Shown here: in pieces, positions 7,383 through 12,918 of the stretch | How the letters are laid out: each line of letters starts with the position of its first letter | How positions within the stretch are numbered: the stretch's first letter is position 1 | Source of the DNA: JBQTHP01 sp052389755 | Lineage (GTDB): Bacteria > Pseudomonadota > Gammaproteobacteria > Steroidobacterales > Steroidobacteraceae | DNA: 14,814 nt | NCBI GenBank assembly: GCA_052389755.1 | Contig: JBQTHP010000270.1 | Span: 1 to 14,814, forward strand | Reading direction: 5' to 3' | The notes under the pieces: model-generated | What the model saw: only the letters and a program-made list of their open reading frames with translations | Database searches by the model: none | Told to the model about the DNA's origin: nothing | Made by a program: the position numbers and the translations under genes

Positions 7383-8198
7383 TCATTTCTGACAGGACGG
7401 ACAGTAGTATGTCGAGCGCTGGCCCTGCGTGCGCGCGCGGATCGGCGTGCCGCATACGCGGCACGGCTTGCCGTCCCGTTCGTACACGTACAGCTTCTGC
7501 CGGAACGTTCCGGGATTGCCGTCGGTGTCGACGTAGTCGCGCAGCGTCGTGCCGCCGACGCGGATCGCCGTGGCGAGAACCGCGCGAACGGCGCGCACCA
7601 GGCGCGCCGCTTCGGCGCGCGTCACGCTTCGCGCCTGCCGGCCGGGCCGGATGCGGGCGCGGAACAGTGCTTCGTTCGCGTAGATATTGCCCACCCCGAC
7701 GACGAGACGGCTGTTCATGAGCAGCTGCTTGATCGCCACACGCCGCCCGCGCGTGATGCGCGTGAAGTATTGCGCGTCGAACGCGGCATCGAAGGGTTCG
7801 GGGGCGAGGTTCGCGAGCAGCGGATGCTCGCGCGGATCTCCGGGCGTGTAATGCAGGCTGCCGAAGCGGCGTGGGTCGTTGAAGCGCAGCGACAGGCCCG
7901 AGTCGAGCACGAGATCGAGATGATCGTGCGCGGCGCGAGGCGTCTTGACCGGCACCACGCGAAGGCTTCCCGACATCCCGAGGTGCAGGAGCAGCGTCCC
8001 GCGCTCGAGCTCGATCAGCAGGTACTTCGCGCGCCGGCCCGCGCCTCGCACGCGCTGGCCCGCAACCTGCTCGGCGATCGCCGTTGCCACCGGCCACCGG
8101 AGCCGAGGCTCGTGCACCGCCAGCGCGACGATGCGCCGGCCGACGACGTGGGGCTCGACGCCGCGGCGGGTGGTTTCGACTTCGGGAAGCTCGGGCAT
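7383..8198 (-). CDS. mutM: Formamidopyrimidine-DNA glycosylase (Fpg/MutM)
   Basis: MutM excises 8-oxoguanine and formamidopyrimidines and cleaves the abasic strand by beta,delta-elimination. The 271-aa protein begins MPELPEVETTRRG, giving the catalytic Pro2 and Glu3, with Lys59 in RRAKYLL as the conserved lysine. MNSRLVVGVGNIYANEALF is the H2TH region. The C-terminal zinc finger has Cys246/Cys249 and Cys266/Cys269, with Arg261 in the QRSTYYC loop. All catalytic and metal ligands are intact. The start is fixed by the need for Pro2 after Met removal. The 15 nt upstream of the ATG are pyrimidine-rich (CTCCTCCC) with no Shine-Dalgarno, so initiation is atypical. It follows rpmB-rpmG, as in enterobacteria. 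Confidence 0.97.
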   Translation of the reverse strand: MPELPEVETTRRGVEPHVVGRRIVALAVHEPRLRWPVATAIAEQVAGQRVRGAGRRAKYLLIELERGTLLLHLGMSGSLRVVPVKTPRAAHDHLDLVLDSGLSLRFNDPRRFGSLHYTPGDPREHPLLANLAPEPFDAAFDAQYFTRITRGRRVAIKQLLMNSRLVVGVGNIYANEALFRARIRPGRQARSVTRAEAARLVRAVRAVLATAIRVGGTTLRDYVDTDGNPGTFRQKLYVYERDGKPCRVCGTPIRARTQGQRSTYYCPSCQK

Positions 8199-8210
8199 GG
8201 GAGGAGCCGA

Positions 8211-8313
8211 CAGCTTACAGTCGACAGCCTGCAGCCCGGAAAACGGAGAGGCCCGGTCACCGCGTGGTGCCGGGCCTCTTCATTCCTGGCTGTGAGCTGA
8301 AGACTGAGGGCTG
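8211..8313. repeat. Inverted array of degenerate 7-nt repeats between rpmG and mutM
   Basis: The left arm (8211-8236) is a tandem array with a 7-nt period, CAGCTTA CAGTCGA CAGCCTG CAGCC. The right arm (8288-8313) is the same kind of array in reverse complement; its complement reads CAGCCCT CAGTCTT CAGCTCA CAGCC. Aligned end to end, the arms match at 18 of 26 positions, and four of the mismatches would be G-U wobbles in a plus-strand transcript. The arms enclose the terminator-like stem at 8247-8279, giving one ~103-nt symmetrical structure. It fills most of the 132-nt gap between the genes. It resembles heptanucleotide repeat arrays known from cyanobacteria, but I do not recognise this particular family. 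Confidence 0.75.
8247..8279 (-). terminator. Terminator or attenuator hairpin after rpmG
   Basis: A 10-bp perfect stem AGAGGCCCGG (8247-8256) / CCGGGCCTCT (8270-8279) has a 13-nt loop. On the minus strand it is followed by CCGTTTTCC, a short T-run beginning after three bases. It lies 52 nt after the rpmG stop, so it probably ends or attenuates the rpmBG transcript before mutM. The short T-tract suggests leaky termination. The plus-strand side (TTCATT) has a weaker T-run. Confidence 0.6.
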
Positions 8314-8330
8314 AAGGCGGTGAGCTCCGC

Positions 8331-8486
8331 TCACTTGATCTTGCTTTCCTTGTACGGCACGTGCTTGCGCGCCACCGGATCGAACTTCTTCACTTCGAGC
8401 TTGTCGGGGTGCAGGCGCTTGTTCTTCGTCGTGACGTAGAAATGGCCGGTGCCGGCCGACGACAGCAGCTTGATCTTGTCGCGCAT
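8331..8486 (-). CDS. rpmG: 50S ribosomal protein L33
   Basis: L33 is a small basic protein near the exit site of the large subunit. The 51-aa product reads MRDKIKLLSSAGTGHFYV, then TTKNKR, KLEVKKFDPVARKHV and YKESKIK. It is nearly superimposable on E. coli L33 (55 aa), lacking only a few N-terminal residues. It has no Cys pairs, so it is the zinc-independent (C-minus) form. The ATG at 8486 has AAGGAG 8 nt upstream, one of the few strong ribosome-binding sites in the window. It lies 13 nt after rpmB in the usual order. Confidence 0.98.
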   Translation of the reverse strand: MRDKIKLLSSAGTGHFYVTTKNKRLHPDKLEVKKFDPVARKHVPYKESKIK

Positions 8487-8499
8487 GATTGCTTCTCCT

Positions 8500-8736
8500 T
8501 CAGACCTTCACGCCCTGGGCGCGCAGGTCGGCGACGATCGCGTCGATGCCGCGCTTCTCGATCGTGCGCATGCCGCGCGTGGAGACGCGCAGGGATACCC
8601 AACGCTTTTCCGTCTCGAGCCAGAAACGCTGCGTGTGCAGGTTAGGCAGGAAACGCCGGCGCTTCTTGTTGTTCGCGTGCGAGACGCGGTTGCCGACCGC
8701 AGGACGCTTGCCGGTGATGTCACAGACGCGGGACAT
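8500..8736 (-). CDS. rpmB: 50S ribosomal protein L28
   Basis: L28 is a large-subunit ribosomal protein needed for 70S assembly. The 78-aa product matches E. coli L28 in length and along its whole sequence: MSRVCDITGKRP, RRRFLPNLHTQRFW, WVSLRVSTRGMR and KRGIDAIVADLRA. The ATG at 8736 has GGAAAGG about 10 nt upstream. It is first in the rpmB-rpmG pair and has a good sigma70-type promoter (8806-8834), giving a leader of about 60 nt. That leader contains a GC-rich inverted repeat (GCGCCG / CGGCGC, near 8770-8785), which may be a regulatory hairpin. Confidence 0.98.
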   Translation of the reverse strand: MSRVCDITGKRPAVGNRVSHANNKKRRRFLPNLHTQRFWLETEKRWVSLRVSTRGMRTIEKRGIDAIVADLRAQGVKV

Positions 8737-8805
8737 AACTCAAAACCTTTCCAGATCAATCGCTTGGCGCGGCGCCGACCGGCGCTGGGCCGCAGAGAGC
8801 GCGGT

Positions 8806-8834
8806 TTTATACCAGCGAGGTCTCGCCGCTGCAA
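8806..8834 (-). promoter_or_regulatory. Sigma70-type promoter of rpmB-rpmG
   Basis: Minus strand: -35 TTGCAG (8834-8829), a 17-nt spacer, then -10 TATAAA (8811-8806, five of six consensus). Transcription would start near 8799, about 63 nt before the rpmB ATG. The -35 falls in and beside the loop of the inverted repeat at 8819-8845, one arm of which fills the upstream part of the spacer. The -10, the spacing and the position are good; the -35 shares only its TTG core with consensus. Confidence 0.65.
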
Positions 8835-8845
8835 GCGGCGAGACC
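8819..8845. promoter_or_regulatory. Perfect 11-bp inverted repeat overlapping the rpmB -35
   Basis: GGTCTCGCCGC (8819-8829) and GCGGCGAGACC (8835-8845) are exact inverse complements around a 5-nt centre, TGCAA. On the minus strand the centre is TTGCA, the core of the rpmB -35. No T-tract follows in either direction, so it is not an obvious intrinsic terminator. It could be an operator over the promoter, a readthrough RNA hairpin from radC, or part of the neighbouring repeat cluster. Confidence 0.6.
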
Positions 8846-8951
8846 GGCTTCCGGCTTCCGACTTCCGCCTTCCGGTCAGAGGGTTACCGCCAGCGGGTGG
8901 GTCAGCGCTCTAAACTTCCGGCCGGAAGACGGAAGGCGGGCGCCGGAGGCC
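8846..8951. repeat. Inverted array of degenerate 7-nt repeats between radC and rpmB
   Basis: The left arm (8846-8875) reads GGCTTCC GGCTTCC, then GACTTCC GCCTTCC GG, with a strict 7-nt period. The right arm (8922-8951) in reverse complement reads GGCCTCC GGCGCCC, then GCCTTCC GTCTTCC GG. The arms match at 25 of 30 positions. The 46-nt centre ends in CTTCCGG and abuts the right arm, making a local perfect palindrome CTTCCGGCCGGAAG (8915-8928). The array directly adjoins the hairpin at 8819-8845 on one side and that at 8952-8991 on the other. The layout parallels the element at 8211-8313 with a different heptamer. Confidence 0.8.
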
Positions 8952-8991
8952 GCTGAGCAAGGGCTACTCATCAGAGTAGCCCTTGCTCAGC
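8952..8991. other. Perfect 18-bp hairpin with the radC stop codon in its loop
   Basis: GCTGAGCAAGGGCTACTC (8952-8969) and GAGTAGCCCTTGCTCAGC (8974-8991) are exact inverse complements around a 4-nt loop (8970-8973). The loop holds the radC TGA (8973-8971). The right arm encodes the last six residues of RadC (AEQGLL); the left arm is non-coding. No T-tract follows on the minus strand, so it is not a standard terminator. It could block 3' exonucleases, act in Rho-dependent or bidirectional termination, or be a repeat end. Confidence 0.9.
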
Positions 8992-9645
8992 GAAAGACAG
9001 ACACCGTCCGTCCCCGACGATCACGTGGTCGAGCACGCGCACGTCGACGAGTGCGAGCGCCTCCTTGAGCCTCTGCGTAATGAGCTCGTCCGCCTGGCTC
9101 GGCTCGGCGACGCCGGAGGGGTGGTTGTGCGCGAGTATGACGGCGGCCGAGTTATGGGCGAGCGTCTGACGTACGACTTCGCGCGGGTGCACGCTCGCAC
9201 CGTCGATCGTGCCGCGGAACATCTCCTCGAAGGCGATCAGCCGGTGACGATTGTCGAGGTGCAGGCAGCAGAACACCTCGTACGGTCGGTCGCGCAGCTG
9301 GGCGAGGAGGAACGCGCGTGTCGCATCCGGAGCGGTGAGCGCTGGCCCGATCTGCAGATGCTCGCGGTAGTGCCGCCGTGCGAGCTCGAGCGCGGCCTGC
9401 AGCACGCTGTATCGAGCAGGTCCCAGGCCGCGCTGCGCCAGACACCGTACGCGATCGGCGCTCAGCAGCTCGCGCAGCGTGTGGAATTCGACGAGCAGGC
9501 CGCGGGCAACGTCCACGGCAGAGCGTCCGCGGATGCCCGAGCCGAGCAATACCGCGAGCAACTCCGCATCCGAGAGCGCTTCGGGGCCCCGTGCGAGCAG
9601 CTTCTCGCGCGGCCGCTCGAGTGCGGGCCAGTCTCGGATCGTCAT
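8971..9645 (-). CDS. radC: RadC family JAB/MPN domain protein
   Basis: RadC proteins pair a helix-hairpin-helix region with a JAMM metalloprotease-like domain. The old DNA-repair assignment is not well supported and the true role is unclear. The 224-aa product begins MTIRDWPALERPREKLL, then PEALSDAELLAVLLGSGIRG, an HhH-like QRGLGPARYSVLQ (71-83) and the JAMM residues: Glu140/141 in FEEMFRGT, and AHNHPSG...EPSQAD with His173, His175, Ser177 and Asp186. All metal-binding positions are present. The ATG at 9645 matches the family's usual beginning; a GTG at 9651 adds two residues. Neither has a clear ribosome-binding site. It is divergent from coaBC and upstream of rpmB in the enterobacterial order. 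Its stop codon lies in the loop of the 8952-8991 hairpin. Confidence 0.95.
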   Translation of the reverse strand: MTIRDWPALERPREKLLARGPEALSDAELLAVLLGSGIRGRSAVDVARGLLVEFHTLRELLSADRVRCLAQRGLGPARYSVLQAALELARRHYREHLQIGPALTAPDATRAFLLAQLRDRPYEVFCCLHLDNRHRLIAFEEMFRGTIDGASVHPREVVRQTLAHNSAAVILAHNHPSGVAEPSQADELITQRLKEALALVDVRVLDHVIVGDGRCLSFAEQGLL

Positions 9646-9727
9646 GCTCACGATGCCGCAGTGTGCGGGCCGGGGCGGGGCGGAGCGAGACGAGAATCAC
9701 ATGCGGAACAGGGGAAATCGTGTGCGT

Positions 9728-9756
9728 TTGCCTGCCCCGCGAGCGCGGCCAATAAT
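9728..9756 (+). promoter_or_regulatory. Sigma70-type promoter for a probably leaderless coaBC mRNA
   Basis: -35 TTGCCT (9728-9733, four of six) and -10 AATAAT (9751-9756, five of six) are separated by exactly 17 nt. Only six bases (GGCCTC) lie between the -10 and the coaBC ATG at 9763. The usual start, 6-8 nt after the -10, therefore falls on or next to the A of the ATG. No Shine-Dalgarno precedes the gene, which agrees with a leaderless transcript. The -10 is flanked by GGCC on both sides (9747-9760). Confidence 0.65.
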
Positions 9757-9762
9757 GGCCTC

Positions 9763-10986
9763 ATGCAAGGCAAACGCATTCTCCTGGGCGTCACCGGCGG
9801 TATCGCTGCGTACAAGAGCCCGGACCTCGTGCGACGGCTCCGCGAGCGCGGTGCCGAGGTCCAGGTCGTCATGACGGCCGCCGCGCGTGAGTTCGTGACG
9901 CCGATGACTTTTCAGGCCGTCTCCGGGCGCGAGGTGCGCACGGATCTCTGGGACACGGCGGCGGAGGCCGCCATGGGCCACATCGAGCTCGCGCGCTGGG
10001 CAGATGCCGTGCTGATCGCGCCGGCGACGGCGAGCTTCATCGCGCGCCTCAGCACCGGCCTGGCCGATGACCTCCTCACGACGTTGTGTCTCGCGACTGA
10101 GGTGCCGATCACCATTGCGCCCGCGATGAACTGGCTCATGTGGGCGAACGCCGCGACCCGTGCGAACGTGGAGACGCTTCGCGCCCGCGGCGTCGCGATC
10201 TTTGGGCCGGGCGAGGGCGATCAGGCCTGCGGAGAGGTCGGAGCCGGCCGGATGCTCGAGCCAGTCGAGCTTGCGGATCTGCTCGGCGCGCAAGTGACGG
10301 CAACCGGTCCGCTCGTCGGGCGGCGGGTGCTGATCACGGCCGGGCCCACGCGCGAGCCCATCGACCCGGTCCGCTTCGTCAGCAATCGCAGCTCGGGGAA
10401 GATGGGTTTCGCGATCGCCCAGGCCGCACGCGAAGCAGGCGCGGAAGTGGTGCTGGTGAGCGGTCCCGTGTCGCTGCCCACTCCCGACGGCGTGCGGCGC
10501 GTCGATGTGGAGAGCGCGGCGGACATGCTCGCTGCCGTGCTGCGCGAGGTGGAGTCCACCGACATCTTCATCTCGACCGCTGCGGTGGCCGATTATCGTC
10601 CCACGCGTGCGGCGGGCCAGAAGATCAAGAAGACGGCGGACAAGCTCGATCTCGAGCTCGAGCGTACGCCTGACGTGCTCGCGACGGTCGCTTCGCGGCC
10701 GCGGCGGCCGTTCGTCGTCGGATTCGCCGCCGAAACCGAGTCCATCGAGCAGCACGCGCGCACGAAGCTGATGAAAAAGAACCTCGACATGATCGCGGCG
10801 AACGAAGTGGGCGCGGAGAAAGGCTTCGATTGCGAGGACAACGAGCTGCTCGTGCTCTGGCGCACCGGCACCCGGCAACTGCAGCGCGCCCCGAAAACGA
10901 CCCTGGCGCGTGAGCTCGTCGCGCTCATCGGCGCGAATTTCCACGAACGGCGCAGTGCTGCGTCGCGCGACTCGGCCCGCGCCTGA
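9763..10986 (+). CDS. coaBC: Bifunctional phosphopantothenoylcysteine decarboxylase / phosphopantothenate-cysteine ligase
   Basis: CoaBC joins cysteine to 4'-phosphopantothenate (CoaB, CTP-dependent) and decarboxylates the product (CoaC, FMN-dependent), giving the phosphopantetheine used by CoaD. The 407-aa protein has the normal fused layout. The CoaC half has GVTGGIAAYK (9-18), catalytic His73 in GHIELARWAD, PAMNWLMW (120-127) and Cys156 in the GEGDQACGEVGAGRM lid. The CoaB half has LITAGPTREPIDPVRFVSN (190-208), SSGKMG, AAVADY (273-278) and KIKK (287-290). The ATG at 9763 is the natural start (MQGKRILLGVTGG); longer in-frame starts would run antisense through radC. A promoter at 9728-9756 suggests leaderless initiation. 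dut follows after 9 nt. Confidence 0.97.
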   Translation: MQGKRILLGVTGGIAAYKSPDLVRRLRERGAEVQVVMTAAAREFVTPMTFQAVSGREVRTDLWDTAAEAAMGHIELARWADAVLIAPATASFIARLSTGLADDLLTTLCLATEVPITIAPAMNWLMWANAATRANVETLRARGVAIFGPGEGDQACGEVGAGRMLEPVELADLLGAQVTATGPLVGRRVLITAGPTREPIDPVRFVSNRSSGKMGFAIAQAAREAGAEVVLVSGPVSLPTPDGVRRVDVESAADMLAAVLREVESTDIFISTAAVADYRPTRAAGQKIKKTADKLDLELERTPDVLATVASRPRRPFVVGFAAETESIEQHARTKLMKKNLDMIAANEVGAEKGFDCEDNELLVLWRTGTRQLQRAPKTTLARELVALIGANFHERRSAASRDSARA

Positions 10987-10995
10987 CCGCGCCGC

Positions 10996-11463
10996 ATGGC
11001 CGAATCCCCGCGCCGTGCTTTGAAGGTGCGCGTCCTCGATGCGCGCATCGGCCGCGATTTTCCGCTGCCGGCCTATGCCACCGGCGGCTCGGCCGGCCTC
11101 GATCTGCGAGCCTGCCTCGCCGCTCCGCTCGTGCTCGATGCCGGACGCGCCGAGCTGATTCCGACAGGACTTGCGATCCACCTCGATGATCCCGCTCTCG
11201 CCGCAGTCATCCTGCCGCGCTCCGGCCTGGGCCATAAGCACGGCATCGTGCTCGGCAATCTGGTCGGCCTCATCGACTCGGATTACCAGGGGCAGCTCAT
11301 GGTGTCCTGCTGGAACCGCGGCCGCGAGCCGTTCACCGTGCAGCCCGGCGAGCGCATCGCGCAGCTCATCGTCGTGCCGGTCGTGCAGGTGGAGCTCGAC
11401 GTCGTCGAGTCCTTCGAAGCTACGTCGCGCGGCGCCGGCGGGTTTGGGAGTAGCGGGCGCTAA
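10996..11463 (+). CDS. dut: Deoxyuridine 5'-triphosphate nucleotidohydrolase (dUTPase)
   Basis: Dut hydrolyses dUTP to dUMP, keeping uracil out of DNA and supplying thymidylate synthesis. The 155-aa trimeric-type protein shows all five motifs: AGLDLRA (33-39), PRSGLGHKHG (74-83), GNLVGLIDSDYQG (87-99, with Asp94 as likely catalytic residue), GERIAQL (118-124) and the C-terminal P-loop-like RGAGGFGSSG (145-154). Length and order are normal. The ATG at 10996 lies 9 nt after the coaBC stop with no Shine-Dalgarno, so it is probably read through from coaBC. The coaBC-dut pairing is the enterobacterial arrangement, but slmA, which follows in E. coli, is absent here. Confidence 0.97.
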   Translation: MAESPRRALKVRVLDARIGRDFPLPAYATGGSAGLDLRACLAAPLVLDAGRAELIPTGLAIHLDDPALAAVILPRSGLGHKHGIVLGNLVGLIDSDYQGQLMVSCWNRGREPFTVQPGERIAQLIVVPVVQVELDVVESFEATSRGAGGFGSSGR

Positions 11464-11496
11464 CGCGTCCGGTCGGAAGGCGGTAGCCCGCCTCGA

Positions 11497-12168
11497 CTAA
11501 CGTGCCGCGCGAATGGGCCGCAATTGCCTGTATCTATCGATATCAGCCTGAAAGCGCGACCGGACCGAGGCTTCTTCCTCGTTCTTCTCGGCCAGCGAGT
11601 TGTTCTGAGTGCGCACCTCGTTCGCAGTGCGCACGAGGTCCTCGGCGAGGTCGTCCGGCATGGGGCGCGCCTCGGGGCGCGGGCTGTACGGCTTGAAGCT
11701 CATCGCGCGCGCCTGCAGCGAGCTGAGCCGCCCCTGCAGACTCTCGACGTACGCTTCGGCCGCCAGGCGCTGGCCGCGGATCTGATCAAGGCGTGCGTCG
11801 CGCAGTGACTCGATGTCCTTCACGGACGTGTACGTAGTCAGAAGGAACGCGTCGCGCTCCCGCGCGCGCCGCTCCTGCTGCTGCTGCCGCGCATACTCGG
11901 TCTGCTGCTCGGGAGTCCTCTGCGCACCAACGCGCCCGATTTCGACGCCCTGGCCGTTGAGAATCGCGCGCTCCTTCTCCGCATACTGCGGCGGCACGCG
12001 GTCGCCGTAGTGCACCACGCCCTTCTCGTCGACCCAGCGGTACGTAACCTCGCCGCTCTTCTGTCCCGCGGACGATCGCGAGTTGGCATTTGCGAATCCG
12101 GCGCTCGCGACGAGCATGCCCAGAACGATCAGGAGGCCGAGGGCGCGATAGAGCGGCCGGGAAAGCAT
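11497..12168 (-). CDS. Secreted DUF4124 protein with coiled coil
   Basis: This predicted periplasmic protein of unknown function has 223 aa from the chosen start. A Sec signal, MLSRPLYRALGLLIVLGML to the ANA cleavage site near residue 28, is followed by a short DUF4124 module (VTYRWVDEKGVVHYGDRVPP), the small beta domain common in gammaproteobacterial envelope proteins. The rest is charged and helical: a Gln/Arg/Glu-rich stretch, then a region with heptad character (KDIESLRDARLDQIRGQRL onward) and a final Arg/Gln-rich helix, probably coiled coil. An upstream ATG at 12204 overlaps the likely -10 box and gives an awkwardly long n-region. The ATG at 12168 has GGTGGA about 6 nt upstream and yields a standard signal peptide. 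It is downstream of pyrE on the same strand and convergent with dut. Confidence 0.8.
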   Translation of the reverse strand: MLSRPLYRALGLLIVLGMLVASAGFANANSRSSAGQKSGEVTYRWVDEKGVVHYGDRVPPQYAEKERAILNGQGVEIGRVGAQRTPEQQTEYARQQQQERRARERDAFLLTTYTSVKDIESLRDARLDQIRGQRLAAEAYVESLQGRLSSLQARAMSFKPYSPRPEARPMPDDLAEDLVRTANEVRTQNNSLAEKNEEEASVRSRFQADIDRYRQLRPIRAAR

Positions 12169-12202
12169 GAGCAGTCCACCGAACGAAGCGAGCGACGGGG
12201 TC

Positions 12203-12231
12203 ATAATCCTCTCGCCGCTATTACGCCGCAA
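12203..12231 (-). promoter_or_regulatory. Candidate promoter of the DUF4124 gene
   Basis: Minus strand: -35 TTGCGG (12231-12226), 17-nt spacer, -10 GATTAT (12208-12203, four of six). Transcription would start near 12195 and give a ~27-nt leader to the ATG at 12168. It lies in the short gap after the pyrE stop. Because the -10 covers the alternative ATG at 12204, it supports the shorter protein start. Confidence 0.45.
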
Positions 12232-12234
12232 GAC

Positions 12235-12894
12235 TCAGCGCACGCTGTAATGGTCACGATAGGCCTCGAGGCTTGTGAGCTGTTCCGCAGAAATGCGAGT
12301 TCGTCCCGCCGAGGGCTTCGAGAGGGCCTCGATGAGGTCGGCCAATGTGACAATACTCACACAGGGCACTCCGTATTCGGCCTCGACTTCCTGCACCGCT
12401 GAGCGCTCGCCCTGACCCCGCTCCTGGCGATCGAGAGCCAGTGCGACGGCAGCAAGTTCCGCACCCGCGGCGCGGATGATCTCGATCGATTCGCGTACTG
12501 CAGTACCCGCCGTGATCACATCGTCGACGATGACGACGCGCCCGCGCAGCGCGCTGCCGACGATGCGCCCGCCCTCGCCGTGGTCCTTTGCTTCCTTGCG
12601 ATTGAACGCGAAGCCGACGCTGCGGCGATGGTGGTCGGCGAGCGCGACCGCTGTGCTCGTGACGAGCGGAATGCCCTTGTAGGCAGGTCCGAACAGCATG
12701 TCGAAGGCGACTCCCGAGCGAGCCAGCGCCGCGGCGTAACAGCGGCCGAGAACCGCGGCCGACTCGCCGTCGCTGAAGAGTCCCGCGTTGAAGAAATACG
12801 GGCTCTCGCGCCCCGACTTGAGCTTGAAGGTTCCGAAGCGCAACGCATCGCGCGCGAGCGCAAGATCGATGAAGGTCAGCTGGTACTCTTGCAT
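12235..12894 (-). CDS. pyrE: Orotate phosphoribosyltransferase
   Basis: PyrE makes orotidine 5'-monophosphate from orotate and PRPP, the fifth step of de novo pyrimidine synthesis. The 219-aa protein (E. coli 213) begins MQEYQLTFIDLALARDALRF. It has LKSGRESPYFFNAGLF, with the orotate-contacting Lys26 region, then GPAYKGIPL (69-77) and the dimer loop FNRKEAKDHGEGG (97-109). The PRPP-binding motif is VIVDDVITAGTA (121-132). All are intact. The ATG at 12894 has GAGGG about 4 nt upstream. A -10-like GATAAT (12930-12925) lies within the first codons of the divergent nuclease gene, but no -35 is convincing. No pyrE attenuator-type leader is visible. Confidence 0.97.
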   Translation of the reverse strand: MQEYQLTFIDLALARDALRFGTFKLKSGRESPYFFNAGLFSDGESAAVLGRCYAAALARSGVAFDMLFGPAYKGIPLVTSTAVALADHHRRSVGFAFNRKEAKDHGEGGRIVGSALRGRVVIVDDVITAGTAVRESIEIIRAAGAELAAVALALDRQERGQGERSAVQEVEAEYGVPCVSIVTLADLIEALSKPSAGRTRISAEQLTSLEAYRDHYSVR

Positions 12895-12905
12895 TCGGCC
12901 CTCGC

Positions 12906-12911
12906 TATCAT
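12906..12911 (+). promoter_or_regulatory. Candidate -10 box for the exonuclease III-family gene
   Basis: TATCAT (five of six to consensus) ends 7 nt before the ATG at 12919, so transcription would begin on or one base before the start codon. No Shine-Dalgarno is visible. A -35 with proper spacing is not evident (the nearest TTGCAT is only 10 nt away), so this is weaker than the coaBC case. Confidence 0.35.
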
Positions 12912-12918
12912 CGCGGGC

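Noticed and set aside
8199..8246. Separate promoter for mutM (TTTCCG, 17 nt, TGTAAG)
   Set aside because: The -35 is poor and the region is inside the heptamer array, so matches are likely to be coincidental.
8211..8951. Heptamer arrays as a CRISPR array
   Set aside because: Units are 7 nt in direct tandem with no unique spacers, and no cas genes are nearby.
8983..9762. Upstream extension of the coaBC frame, opposite radC
   Set aside because: No homology before MQGKRILLGVTGG, and it lies antisense to the intact radC JAMM domain.
11479..11492. Hairpin GGCGG TAGC CCGCC between convergent dut and the DUF4124 gene
   Set aside because: Only a 5-bp stem and no T-run on either side; possible weak bidirectional terminator but not supportable.
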